From: Fragilaria crotonensis
Lineage: Eukaryota; Bacillariophyta; Fragilariophyceae; Fragilariales; Fragilariaceae
DNA: 64,000 nucleotides
Reading direction: 5' to 3'
Assembly (NCBI GenBank): GCA_022925895.1
Contig: JAKSYS010000122.1
Coordinates: 49,589-113,588, forward strand
Shown: one piece after another, positions 12,601 to 22,625 of the stretch
Layout: each line of letters starts with the position of its first letter
Position numbering within the stretch: position 1 is the first letter of the stretch
Made by a program: the position numbers and the translations under genes
The notes under the pieces: generated by a model
The model's database searches: none
Seen by the model: only the letters and a program-made list of their open reading frames with translations
What the model was told of the DNA's origin: nothing

Positions 12601-14417
12601 CCCTGGGAAAAATCAGACAAGAAGATCCTCCACCAGACGATACAAGCACCCACCACTCATCAATACAAAGTCATATTAACTCCCTACCACTCTGGCATCG
12701 TCGACTCCTATTCGAATACAAACAAATAGCAAACGATGTTGAGGTATGGAGAGCTTTTCGATCAAGGCAACGACTAACCATCGCCTCCGATGGAAGTCTC
12801 AGGGGAAGAAGCAGGCACTTTTGGCTGGAAGCTGACAACGAGAAACCACCACGTTCTCTTTCAAGGGTATGGGCCAGTCGACGGACCGATCGAAATTGGG
12901 AGCTCCACTCGGAGCGAACTAGGGGGCTTTACGGCGCCACTCCTATTGGTAACCGTACTGGCGAGACACTGGGGATTGCGACATAGGTGCAAGTTTCGAT
13001 GGTTGGCGGATAGCGAGGTGGCCATTAACAGAGTAACGTTCGTCACCCGGAAAGACTACTCACCAACAAAACAGCCGGACAATAGTGACTACCTGACAAC
13101 CATAACAGAACTTTTCCGAGAACTCCGTCGCCCCATGCTCACCAAGTGGATCAAAAGTCACCAGGATGGAAAAATATCATACGACAAACTGACACCCGAC
13201 GCCCGCTTGAACGTTGACGTGGACGAACTGGCCACAAAATGTCACCAAAACAAAAAAGCGAAACCACGGCGAGAGACGAATCATATCCCGACAATGCAGA
13301 TGAGCATATCGATCCTCAACACACGGTTTTCGGCAATTTAGACGAACACATACGGTACCATGTAAATGGGGATATCTTCGTGAATACACACAATCTCGTC
13401 ACAAATGGCCAGATCACGTCTGGGACATGATCGACATGACAGCATTTGGAAAGAACTTTAAGGCAATTCCGCTAAAACATCAACCGTCGCATGTCAAATT
13501 CATCCACAATCAACTGCCACTGGGACAAAAGTACCAACGATCAGACGTAAAGGATGAGAAATTGAAACTATGTCCCACATGCTTACTTCAGGAGGAAAAC
13601 ATCCATCACTTTCTGCACTGTTCCCAAAACCCAGCTCGAGGCAAAAGCATCTCAGCCATGCTTCGGACCATCCTGAAAGACGATCATCCCAGTCGACCAG
13701 CCTTTGCATCTTGCGTTGAACAATATTTAACACACCCAGGGCAACGCGTCCACTTTCACAATGACAAACTCTCCAGCCGCCTCGACGACATCCTACAAAC
13801 GGCAATCGAAGAACAGAACCTCATCGGATGGCACCAACTACTTCTCGGATACTTATCAAGAAGTGGCTCCTGCTTGCAGCCATGGACACTCCACCCCGGG
13901 AAACTGAATCTATCAGCAGGACGAAGTCGCACACACGGCCCTCAAAGCGATTACCCTTATGGTACGAGAAATCTGGCTTGGACGAAATGAAGTCTTACAT
14001 CAACATCGAGATGAGACTGACCAAGAGATCTACTCGATGGAATCCGCAGAGCTTCGCCACTACCACTCGAATCCAACCCTCATTCAGACCTCCGATCAAC
14101 ACTATTGCCGCAACATCACGTTAACCAAACTTCTACACAGCAGACCCTCCGTTCGACGACGATGGCTTCGACGAGTTAAAACAGCGCGAGCAGCCCACTT
14201 GAAAGATGGAAAAACACAAAGACAAGTAACCCAGTACATGATCGCTATCCCGCCGACACGCGACGTCTCCACAAGACTGGCAACCCTTCCACCGGAAAAC
14301 ATTCCAAACAGAACACGTACCTCAAACACTACCCAGCAACGCATGACAGCCTTCTTCCCTGGACGACCCCCCGACTACCATACCAACATCCAAAATCCTT
14401 CGCCCTCTCAAAGATAG
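9628..14417 (+). pseudogene. Retrotransposon polyprotein: reverse transcriptase, RNase H, zinc-binding tail (decayed)
   Basis: Reverse transcriptase lies at about 10.3-11.6 kb: FDNDASACYDRI carries the first catalytic Asp, GTGQGSGASPS is the usual Gly-rich block, and AFVDDTS is the YxDD-equivalent. RNase H lies at about 12.77-13.23 kb with TIASDGS, RSELGG, LADSEVA and LNVDVDELA supplying the D-E-D-D set. A zinc-binding module follows at about 13.57-13.63 kb (CPTC, then HHFLHC). A tail ending QRMTAFFPGRPPD closes the protein at 14417. The frame has one in-frame TAA (9865-9867) and about six frame changes (near 11.59, 11.70, 12.27, 12.80, 13.33 and 13.86 kb), so no full-length product can be made. 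Confidence 0.85.
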
Positions 14418-14504
14418 AGAGATGCCTAGGTTGGGTACCGTGTGCGTCCTTGGCAAAAGTTCCTACTAGAGGTAAACCTATATAATTCGTTTTACATTTT
14501 TTTT
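9628..14504 (+). mobile_element. 5'-truncated non-LTR retrotransposon (element 1)
   Basis: A 4,877-bp unit between two 17-bp direct repeats. Its first base is already inside the coding frame, which is open from 9628, so the 5' part (including any endonuclease) was lost on insertion, as is usual for LINE-type elements. The order is linker, reverse transcriptase, RNase H, zinc-binding tail, short 3' UTR. The 3' end is T-rich (TTTTACATTTTTTTTT) rather than a poly(A). It landed about 105 bp upstream of the ATG of the opposing transposase-like gene, so it is younger than that cassette. Clade not assigned. Confidence 0.85.
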
Positions 14505-14521
14505 TAATCTCGTCCCATGGA
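14505..14521 (+). repeat. 17-bp target-site duplication, right copy
   Basis: Identical to 9611-9627 and directly after the T-run that ends element 1. Confidence 0.85.
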
Positions 14522-14668
14522 TGGAGGGTAACGACAAAATCTTTTTGCTCTGCAACCGTGAGAATTCTGAAATGACCTCTACGTTCATTGCACGTCTCTA
14601 TCAGGTTTTGAGCCGGACATTTTCGTCGGAATATTATGACCTACCCACTTGAAGCCTAAAACCTACTT

Positions 14669-14722
14669 TTGCACCCAGACACGTTGACTAAATTCTCAGG
14701 TAGTCAACTCATCTGGGTGCAA
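14669..14722. repeat. 54-bp imperfect inverted repeat (hairpin)
   Basis: The outer arms TTGCACCCAGA and TCTGGGTGCAA are exact complements, and the inner arms GTTGACTA and TAGTCAAC are also exact complements, separated by a 10-nt loop. It lies in otherwise gene-free sequence (14522-15174). It may mark the end of the DNA transposon that element 1 inserted into, but no partner copy was found near 4.6-4.9 kb. Confidence 0.55.
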
Positions 14723-15000
14723 CACCATTCGCAAGTCTAGTTACATACAACCTTTTTTTACTTAAGGGTGTTCGCGACCGTTACGCTTCGCGCACTCTTG
14801 CAAAAGCGACCTCTGGTCGCTATTGCTGGCCTGTGAATGATCTACCAGCTCCATTTAACAAACTGCATTTAACTGCAGCAGTATAGTATCGTAGTGTATC
14901 CGGAGATCCGGAGTCCGGAGTACAAGTACCGGTACTATCTTGGAGCAAGGCCCCGGCATAGTCAGTACTGGAGTACGACTGAAATCGCCACAAGCAAAAC

Positions 15001-15026
15001 ATGTGAAATCTGAAACGTGCACCCTT
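15001..15026 (+). promoter_or_regulatory. 26-bp block shared by two RING gene promoters, copy 1
   Basis: A 26-nt string (ATGTGAAATCTGAAACGTGC plus six more bases) is identical here and at 17085-17110. The copies sit 149 and 161 nt upstream of the ATGs of RING genes 1 and 2. The flanking sequence is less conserved, so it is either a kept promoter element or a patch of the original duplication. Confidence 0.5.
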
Positions 15027-15174
15027 CACTTCGTTGAGAACAATCTGTTACCTGACATCTGACTTGCATCCTCAGCACTTGCACTCAGTATGCATCCAGC
15101 AAAATACTGGTGTAGTCGAGCTGGTTCAGTATGGCATTGATGTATGACATAGCAACAAGAAGGAGGATCAAGAA

Positions 15175-16075
15175 ATGAGCTTGTTTTTCACGTTGTTCAA
15201 CATTATACTATGGAGCTTTGTCGTCTTTGCCATTATACGCTGTTCCATGTCATGTCAAAAGTCTTGCGACAATTCCGCAACACAAACAACTGATCAGACG
15301 ACGATTCAGAATCAAGAGACAGGTAATCCCGAAACATCACAACAGCCGACATCAGCAACATGTGACGGAATTGACCCTGCTGTCCTACGGGCCAAGGTTA
15401 TCCAGTCCATCTTTCCTGGACAAACGGTACGTTTCTCTGTCGGCTTGATGTTTCTGTTATCTCTTCCTTGCACTCTTATTTGAACAAATACTACCAGTAC
15501 GCGATGTATTGCGCTACAATCAAATCTAACTCTTACTGCACTACTGTTCACGGTTTCTCATCAGGTTGATAACAACTCGAAGCTTGTGTACGACCCTGAA
15601 TCTAATTCATACCAGTGGACCAACGATAAAACTAGCGATGCATCATGTGCCATTTGCATAGAAAGTTACGGTACGTCCTTTTTACAGCTTGCGCTCGCAT
15701 GTTCTTTGGAGGGTTGCACAATCCCTGACTCGTTTCTCCCACATCTCACAAACGTCTGTTATCCATATTGCCTGCTGCCTACTACAATAACCTGCGTTGT
15801 GTGCGTGTGTTCCTGTTTCCATTCACGATCGTAACATGATAGTATCGGGCGATGTGACTGTATCAAGTCAATGTGGTCATGTGTTTCATCGCGAATGCAT
15901 CATGGGTTGGTTATTACATCATGATATCATTGGTGGTCGTGGGCGTGGTAGTGTGAATAACAAAGAACAAGGCAACGATGAATGTCCCCATTGTCGACAA
16001 CTCATGTGGGATGCCGAGACCTACCAACTGGTGGAAACGGAACTGCGTGCCATATGGAATCATTCCGAATCATAA
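15175..16075 (+). CDS. Membrane-anchored RING-H2 protein 1 (three exons)
   Basis: Exons 15175-15426, 15565-15670 and 15843-16075 join to a 196-residue protein. Splice sites are GTACGT donors and CAG/TAG acceptors at the same codons as in the neighbouring paralogs. Residues 3-24 form one hydrophobic helix (FTLFNIILWSFVVFAII) followed by a Cys-rich juxtamembrane turn. A conserved block KVIQSIFPGQT|VDNNS spans intron 1. The RING-H2 domain has CAIC, then CGHVFHREC after intron 2, then CPHCRQ, giving a C3H2C3 zinc ligand set. Such proteins act as E3 ubiquitin ligases on membranes; substrate unknown. The RING-type insert between the last ligands carries a Gly-rich linker. Part of a tandem family with genes at 17271, 19012 and 21205. 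Confidence 0.85.
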
Positions 16076-17270
16076 GTATGGGAGTTCATACTCCCATCTG
16101 ATATCGGATCTTGTTAATGTATTATTTGTATTGCTTCGAAAGACGTGTACAAATAAGGATACTGAATTTTATAGACTTGATTTTGATTTATAAATGATTC
16201 TACGAGAAGTTGAGGGACGATTTGGGCGATACCTTAGAAGGGCCAGACCCAAACCTTGGTTCTCCATTATTGCCTGTGACACCTTGCGATTCATCCATGG
16301 CTATCCGCAGTTTTGGTATGCTTCCTGATGACCATGTCAACTGTACACAAATAATGATGGGGATGAATGATGCGCTATTTGTCGAGACTACTTCATCAAT
16401 CGAGACGATACAGAATACTTGCTCGAAAATCTTTGGGGCAATAAGACCGCTTCGGAAACAAGAACAGCGACAATTTCGCCCCACCTCCCATTAGTGTTAT
16501 AATATGTCGTCTCCGTGCATACAGTACTAGTGCGACAATTTCATCATTTCCTGTCGTGTTGTCTGTTTCCAGACAACAATCAAGTACTGTATCAACTGAT
16601 CAACTGTCAACAAAAGTCCCATTCATCATCATTCAAACGATGGCAATCAGAGAAATGGATCGTGTTTTACCCTCAGAGAGACCCTATTAGACGACCAAAG
16701 AGCATTGGAGTCGATATCTTTCACTCGGCTTTTTCGCGTGATGCGATTGTCTCGACTGCGATAGTAGAGTCTAGTACTTGTAGTATGTGACTTAAGGACA
16801 CCCCGACATCAAATGACTCTCGTGATGATATATGACACTACTATGTGTTATCTTTCGTTCCTAGACCATATATTGCCCTCAGTCTAAGTGTACTATGATA
16901 GCAGATAGCAGACCATGGGCTACTCGATCCATAGGCGATGGTTTCCAAAACAATGCATGCACCTGCGTACGTTAATGACGTCACCTCAACGCAGATTCCG
17001 AAATCATGAATACTCCATGTATCCACTATCTCCTATCTATTTACAATTTGGATATTAAATAAGACTGAAATCTTCACAAGATCATGTGAAATCTGAAACG
17101 TGCACCCTTGTCCCTTTGTTGTATTATAAATCTGACTTCTAGTTTTAGTACCGGTACCAGAGGTACAGAATCCGTATTCTGGTGCAGTCCAACAACAATT
17201 GAACTTGTCACCAGTTCTTGTAGCTCTCTATATAGCTCTCTGATACAAAGTAAGGACAAGGACTCAGGAA
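16076..17270. other. Spacer with duplicated 3' flank of the RING genes
   Basis: No intact gene. About 16200-16680 repeats, in diverged form, sequence that also follows RING genes 3 and 4, including a codon-like block (FGMLPDDHVNC) at about 16308-16440 and the words ACTGTATCAACTG and CATCATCATTCA near 16590-16645. The rest is unique intergenic sequence leading into the RING gene 2 promoter. Confidence 0.55.
17085..17110 (+). promoter_or_regulatory. 26-bp block shared by two RING gene promoters, copy 2
   Basis: Identical to 15001-15026 and in the equivalent position upstream of RING gene 2. Confidence 0.5.
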
Positions 17271-18179
17271 ATGAGCGTGTTGAACGCTGTGTTGAACATT
17301 ATAGTGGGGGCCTTCGTCATCTTTGCCATTATGCTCTGTTATATGTCATTTCAAAGACCTACCATTGGCAATTCCGCAACACAAACAACTGATCAGAGAA
17401 CGATTCAGAATGAAGAGACTGATGATTCCGGAACTTTGCCGCAACAGCAGGCAGAAGTCGCATGTGACGGAATTGACCCAGCCGTACTAAGGTCCAAGGT
17501 TATCCAGTCCATCTTTCCTGGGCAAACGGTACGCACCTCTGTCGACTTGATATTGTGGTTAGTGTTACTTTGTACTCTTCATACAACAAAATACTGCATG
17601 CAACAAGGCGCGACGATCACTCTTTACTCATACTGTACTACTTTCATTGGTTTTTATTAGGTTGATAACAACTCGAAGCTTGTGTACGACCCTGAATCCA
17701 ATTCCTTCCACTGGACCGACGACAAGACGAGCGATGCATCATGTGCCATTTGCATAGAAAGTTATGGTATGTCTTGGTTCCAGCTTGCGTGTGTTCTTTC
17801 CAATGGCGCTACCCCCGACTCATTCTCCCACACCTTTCAATTTTTCATCCGTATTGCCTGTCATTTCCTGTTGCAATAACACACACTGTGTGTGTGTATT
17901 CGTGTTTCCATGCACAACTATTCACGATCATACGAAATGATAGTATCGGGCGATGTGACTGTATCAAGTCAATGTGGACATGTATTTCATCGAGAATGCA
18001 TCATGGGTTGGTTATTGCATCGTCGTAAGGTTGGTCGTGGTGGTCGCAGTCGTGTGAATAACAATGGACAACAAGGCAACGATGAATGTCCCCATTGTCG
18101 ACAACTCATGTGGGATACCGAGACCTACCAACAAGTGGAGACGGAACTGCGTGCTACATGGAATCATTCCAAAGAATAA
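17271..18179 (+). CDS. Membrane-anchored RING-H2 protein 2 (three exons)
   Basis: Exons 17271-17528, 17661-17766 and 17944-18179 give 199 residues. It is the closest paralog of gene 1: the same N-terminal hydrophobic helix (VLNIIVGAFVIFAIMLCY), the same TQTTDQ linker, the IQSIFPGQT motif at intron 1, CAIC before intron 2, and CGHVFHREC with CPHCRQ in exon 3. The donors are GTACGC and GTATGT. Intron 2 contains a short TG repeat (about 17886-17899). The shared upstream 26-mer and identical intron phases (0, then 1) show a duplication of the whole gene with its promoter. Expected role: membrane E3 ligase. Confidence 0.85.
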
Positions 18180-19011
18180 TTTGAGAGGATGAGTCTCGCC
18201 TATCTTTTCCCATGGTGTCAATGTGTCGTCTTTTTTTCACTCGACGAATTTTTCTATTGCACACATGGTGAAAGGTGTACAATGTACAAGTAAGATTACT
18301 GGCGTTTTTGGACGGGGTTGTGATTGTTTTCAAAGCGAAGAGGAGGCTCGATTGGTCATTATTGTTAAAATATCTCAACTCCTTTATTGGTGTATTGGAT
18401 GATTGGATAGTGTTATAAGCTCTTATGAGTGATTGATGACTTTTGATGTAGGGTACCTGGTAGTATTTTGAGAAGCATAGACTACCCTACGCTCTACACG
18501 CTCACAATATTGACACAGCAGCATTAGTATCTCCCTACTACTCCGAGTACGTACTGTCCTACCGGCATTGAGTTTTGATATGCGACATGTACAAGTAGCT
18601 AGTATTCAGTGATGCTGTGATGGAAGACAAGCAATCGGGGGAGACCAGATATGTACACGACAATAACAGCACACTACTAATTATGACGCCTGACGGCGGA
18701 TGCTTGAGACTTGAGACGCCTGACTCAAACATAATAAGCCGAACGAAGAAGCCGAAGAACATGAATCTCTTGCATATATGCGATGTATTCATCATGCCGT
18801 CCCATACAACGATAGTCTATGACTAGCGGTACAGTAGACAGTAGTCGTACAGCAAATCGTATGATACGAAACGACGGCATAATCAACAGAGGACTTGTAC
18901 GAGGTACTTGTACCAGGTACTACTCCGTGGGGCGGAGCTGCGGCAATGAGTTCAAACTCTAAAAACTGCACTCCATGAACTGTGCCCATGAAACAGGAAC
19001 AATAATCAAGG
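18180..19011. other. Intergenic sequence, palindrome-rich
   Basis: No supported gene. Between 18500 and 18960 the sequence is rich in GTAC, TACTCC and GGTACT words and in short inverted repeats. Open frames in it are low quality. Confidence 0.5.
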
Positions 19012-19824
19012 ATGAACTTCCCTTTCACCAGTTACAACATCATACTCTTTTGCCTTCTCTTTGTTGCCATTGTTCGCTTTTGTTTTTTAGCCTATCGAAG
19101 AGTGGGCAATTCCTCAACAATACAGAATCAAGAGACAGCCATTTCAGAAACGTCACCACAGCAGGAGGCAGCAGACACGGATGGAATCAACCCCGCTCTG
19201 CTGCGGACCAAGGTTATCGAGTCCATCTTTCCTGGACAAACGGTATGTTCCTATGTCAACTTGTTATTATTGGGGTTGTTTCTGTTTCTGTCTTTTTGTT
19301 AACAAAAAATAGGTATTGAACGACCACTCCTATCTCATGCTGTTCCATGTTTCATTTATCAGGTTGATAACAATGCGACTCTTGTATACGATGCTGAATC
19401 CAATTCCTACCAGTGGGCCAACGATAAGACAGGTGATGCTTCATGCTCCATTTGTATAGAAAGTTATGGTACGTGTGTGTTGTTTGCAACTAAGATAGCA
19501 CAAACCCCTGGCTCCATTGTCGCACAACTCACAACATTGTGTGCGCTCGTTTTTATCCATGCTCTACAATTATCATAATGTCTTATAGAACCTGGCGATG
19601 TTACGGTATCAAGTCAATGTGGTCACGTATTTCATCGAGAGTGCATCATGGGTTGGTTATTACATCATGATAAGGTTGGTGCTGGTCATGGTGGTGTGAC
19701 TAACAATGGACAAGGCAACGATGAATGTCCCCATTGTCGACAACTCATGTGGGATGCCGACACATACCAACTGGTGGAGACGGAATTGCGTGCCACATGG
19801 AATCATTCCGAAGAAAGAACGTGA
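19012..19824 (+). CDS. Membrane-anchored RING-H2 protein 3 (three exons)
   Basis: Exons 19012-19242, 19363-19468 and 19589-19824 give 190 residues. The N-terminal helix is FTSYNIILFCLLFVAIVRFCF. KVIESIFPGQT ends exon 1, and the RING ligands are CSIC, CGHVFHREC and CPHCRQ. Exon 2 is exactly 106 nt, as in the three sister genes. The C-terminus ends HSEERT after a frame difference from genes 1 and 4, which end in SES. The linker after the membrane helix is shorter (no TQTTDQ block), so this copy and gene 4 form a second sub-branch. Expected role: membrane E3 ligase. Confidence 0.85.
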
Positions 19825-20957
19825 GAGGTGATTAAGAGATATCATTTCCCACGGTGTCAACGAATTGTTTGTATTGCATGGTAAGAAGTGGTCACGGTTG
19901 TGATTGATTCTACGAGAAGCCGAGGGACGATTGGATACCATGGACGGCCGAGTCCACCATTGAATTTGACACCTCGCAATGTATTCATGGCGATCTTGTT
20001 TCTGTCCATGAATTGTACACTCAGGCAAGTACAAACAAATGTTTGGTGTTTGCTTCCTCATGACAACGACCAATGTATAAAAATAAATAACGATGGTGAT
20101 GAATGCTGGGTTTGTTGTCAAAGCCACAAACTCATAACAGACGATAAAGAAATAATCAGTATTGGTCGCTAGAGCTTAAGCGATGACGAGGAATCTGTAG
20201 GAAACAACTACAGCGACAACTTCGTCACGATTTTGTTGATACATACTGCATACCCAGTACACGCTAGGTTGAATGTCATCATTCCCTGTTGTTTATAGCC
20301 TGTTCCTTGGAAATATGCAACAACTGTATCAACTGTCAACAAATCCCCCATGCATCATCATTCAGAGGATAAAACTGCTGACTCATCACCATTGCTATTT
20401 GTTCGGCATCTACTTGTTGTCTCGCAGTAACTGTTTACTGCTGTCCATGGATAGTATTGTTGTTCCTTTTTTTTTCTAAAAAGCTGCTGTATTGGCAATT
20501 TCCAAAGTCAATGGAATCCATTTGTCTTGCCATTTCAAACAAGCTCAGCTCCCAATCCCATGTTACCAAGACGCAGCATGTGCTGACATTAGAGTCATGG
20601 TTCATCAGCTACTAAAAACGGTAGGTCTAGTTATTGGAATCTCACTGTCATTTGACAGATCTCGGACATTCACGAACTACTTGTATTGTACCAGATACAG
20701 TAGAGTACAGTACTAACCTGAGCACTGAGCATTGATCACGCCGTTTACTTCGACTGTTACTATCGCACTGTGTATAGTTTTGGTTTTGGTACCAGGTACT
20801 ATGCAGTGTGCACTCTACTAGTGGTATTGCCAATCGCCAATTAAGCGGGACAGCGCCTGAAAACTTGTACTGTCGTACTAGCGTAGTTGAAAAGAGGAAC
20901 GAAGAAGGCACAAGCCGAACAAGAAACAAGAACCCTCTGCGCTTTGTTCAGCATTTT
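19825..20957. other. Spacer with duplicated RING 3' flank and palindrome-rich DNA
   Basis: The first 600 nt are a diverged repeat of the 3' flank of RING gene 1 (codon-like block near 20040-20170, shared words near 20322-20365). From about 20640 to 20880 the sequence is GTAC-rich. No intact gene is seen. Confidence 0.5.
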
Positions 20958-20963
20958 GATTCA

Positions 20964-20998
20964 TGACTCATGACTCATGACTCATGATTCATGACTCT
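20964..20998 (+). promoter_or_regulatory. Tandem array of bZIP/AP-1-type sites upstream of RING gene 4
   Basis: Five 7-mers in direct succession: TGACTCA three times (20964, 20971, 20978), TGATTCA (20985) and TGACTCT (20992). TGACTCA is the classical GCN4/AP-1 bZIP target. The array ends about 207 nt before the ATG of RING gene 4. None of the sister genes has it. It could also be a chance 7-nt microsatellite. Confidence 0.5.
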
Positions 20999-21204
20999 TG
21001 AGCACATTTTTAGTTGTACTAATTTAACTGTCTTGTGCTCCGTACTACGTACGCCGCACTCATTTCTATCAAACACTCTGCAAGTATCTGTAAGACTGGA
21101 AGTAACTCAGCAGGAGCAGATTCTGTGCAGCAAGCGTATAAATCGAGCACTCGAACTTCAAACAGTCCTCCCCATATAACACAAGAACAAAACGATAAGC
21201 AAGA

Positions 21205-22048
21205 ATGGGCTTGTATGATGTTATCTTCTACGTTGTGTTATGGTGCCTTATCCTTGCTGCCATGATACACTGTTGGCGTATGTCGTTTCGAGGAGGTCCC
21301 AACCATGCCGCAGCAGCAACCACAAATCAGACAGCCGATGCCACTTCCGGAACATTGCCACAAGAACAGGCAACAGCAACCGATGGAATTGACCCTGCTC
21401 TACTGCGGTCCAAGGTTATCGAGTCCATCTTTCCAGGACAAACGGTACGTGTGCCTCTGTCGACTTGTTATATTGATGAAGGTTATTCTGTTTCTGCTTC
21501 TGTTGCGCTCGTTTTTGAACAAAATAGGAGTACTATTACGCATTGTACTGACCCATTCCCAACTTATAACGCACGACTTGTCATATCAGGTTGATAACAA
21601 TTCGACTCTTGTATACGACGCTGAAGCCAATTCCTACCAGTGGACGAATGATAAGGCTGGAGATGCATCCTGCGCTATATGCATAGAAAATTATGGTACG
21701 TCTGCTTGTTACGACTGTCGCTTTGCTACGAGGGGCACAACCCTCGACTCCATTCCCTCATAACTCACAACTTTCGTTATCGAACTTGTTGACAACTATT
21801 TCGTGAAAATCATGATAGAACCTGGCGATGTCACTATATCCAGTCAATGTGGTCATGTATTTCATCGTGAGTGCATCATGGGCTGGTTATTACATCATGA
21901 TAAGGTTGGTGCTCGTCAGGGTGGTGTGATTAACAATGGACAAGGCAATGATGAATGTCCCCATTGTCGACAACTCATGTGGGATGCCGAGACCTACCAA
22001 CTTGTGGAGACGGAATTGCGTGCCACATGGAATCAATCCGAATCATAA
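21205..22048 (+). CDS. Membrane-anchored RING-H2 protein 4 (three exons)
   Basis: Exons 21205-21444, 21590-21695 and 21819-22048 give 191 residues. The N-terminal helix is VIFYVVLWCLILAAMIHCW. An Ala/Thr/Gln-rich linker leads to KVIESIFPGQT at intron 1. The RING-H2 ligands are CAIC, CGHVFHREC and CPHCRQ, and the C-terminus ends WNQSES. Splice positions and phases match the sister genes. It faces the ankyrin gene tail-to-tail across about 580 bp. A bZIP-type site array lies upstream, so this copy may have gained separate control. Confidence 0.85.
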
Positions 22049-22625
22049 GTAAATTTGAGAGGATGATTTTCTCTCCTACATCATTTTCCCATGGTGTCTT
22101 GGTATTGTATGTAAGGCATGGCAAACGATGTAACGTGACTATACGCACTTGGTTGTGTGTGGGGTTGTGATTGTTTCTTGTCATGGGTGATTGTAGTACG
22201 ACCAATTACGAAAAGACAAGACACATTGGATGTTACGGACGGCCGAGACCGAAAACATGGAGTCTCTCCACCAATGGAAAGTGACACGTCGCAAATTTAT
22301 CCATCGTGATCGTTTTCTGTCGACGAAAATGTGCACTCACGCAAGTATACACAAATCTTTGGTATGCGTCCTAATGACATTGTTCAATGTATATACAAAT
22401 ATAACGATGGTGATGAATGATGTGCTTCTTGGCCATTGTCGAGGTGACAAACTCAATTGAGACGATACAGTCATCTAAAGTATTGGCTCAAGATTTTTGT
22501 AACGACGAGTACTCTGAAGGTAACATTCATCGAACCTCACTTTATTGTTAAGATATCTCTATTCCTTGTACACACCATTTCAACCATGCCATGATTTCCC
22601 CGATTGGTTTGCCTCTCTCTATTTG
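22049..22625. other. Spacer between RING gene 4 and the ankyrin gene
   Basis: No intact gene. About 22195-22500 is the third diverged copy of the RING 3' flank; here the codon-like block reads FGMRPNDIVQC and then YNDGDE before a stop. Confidence 0.5.
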
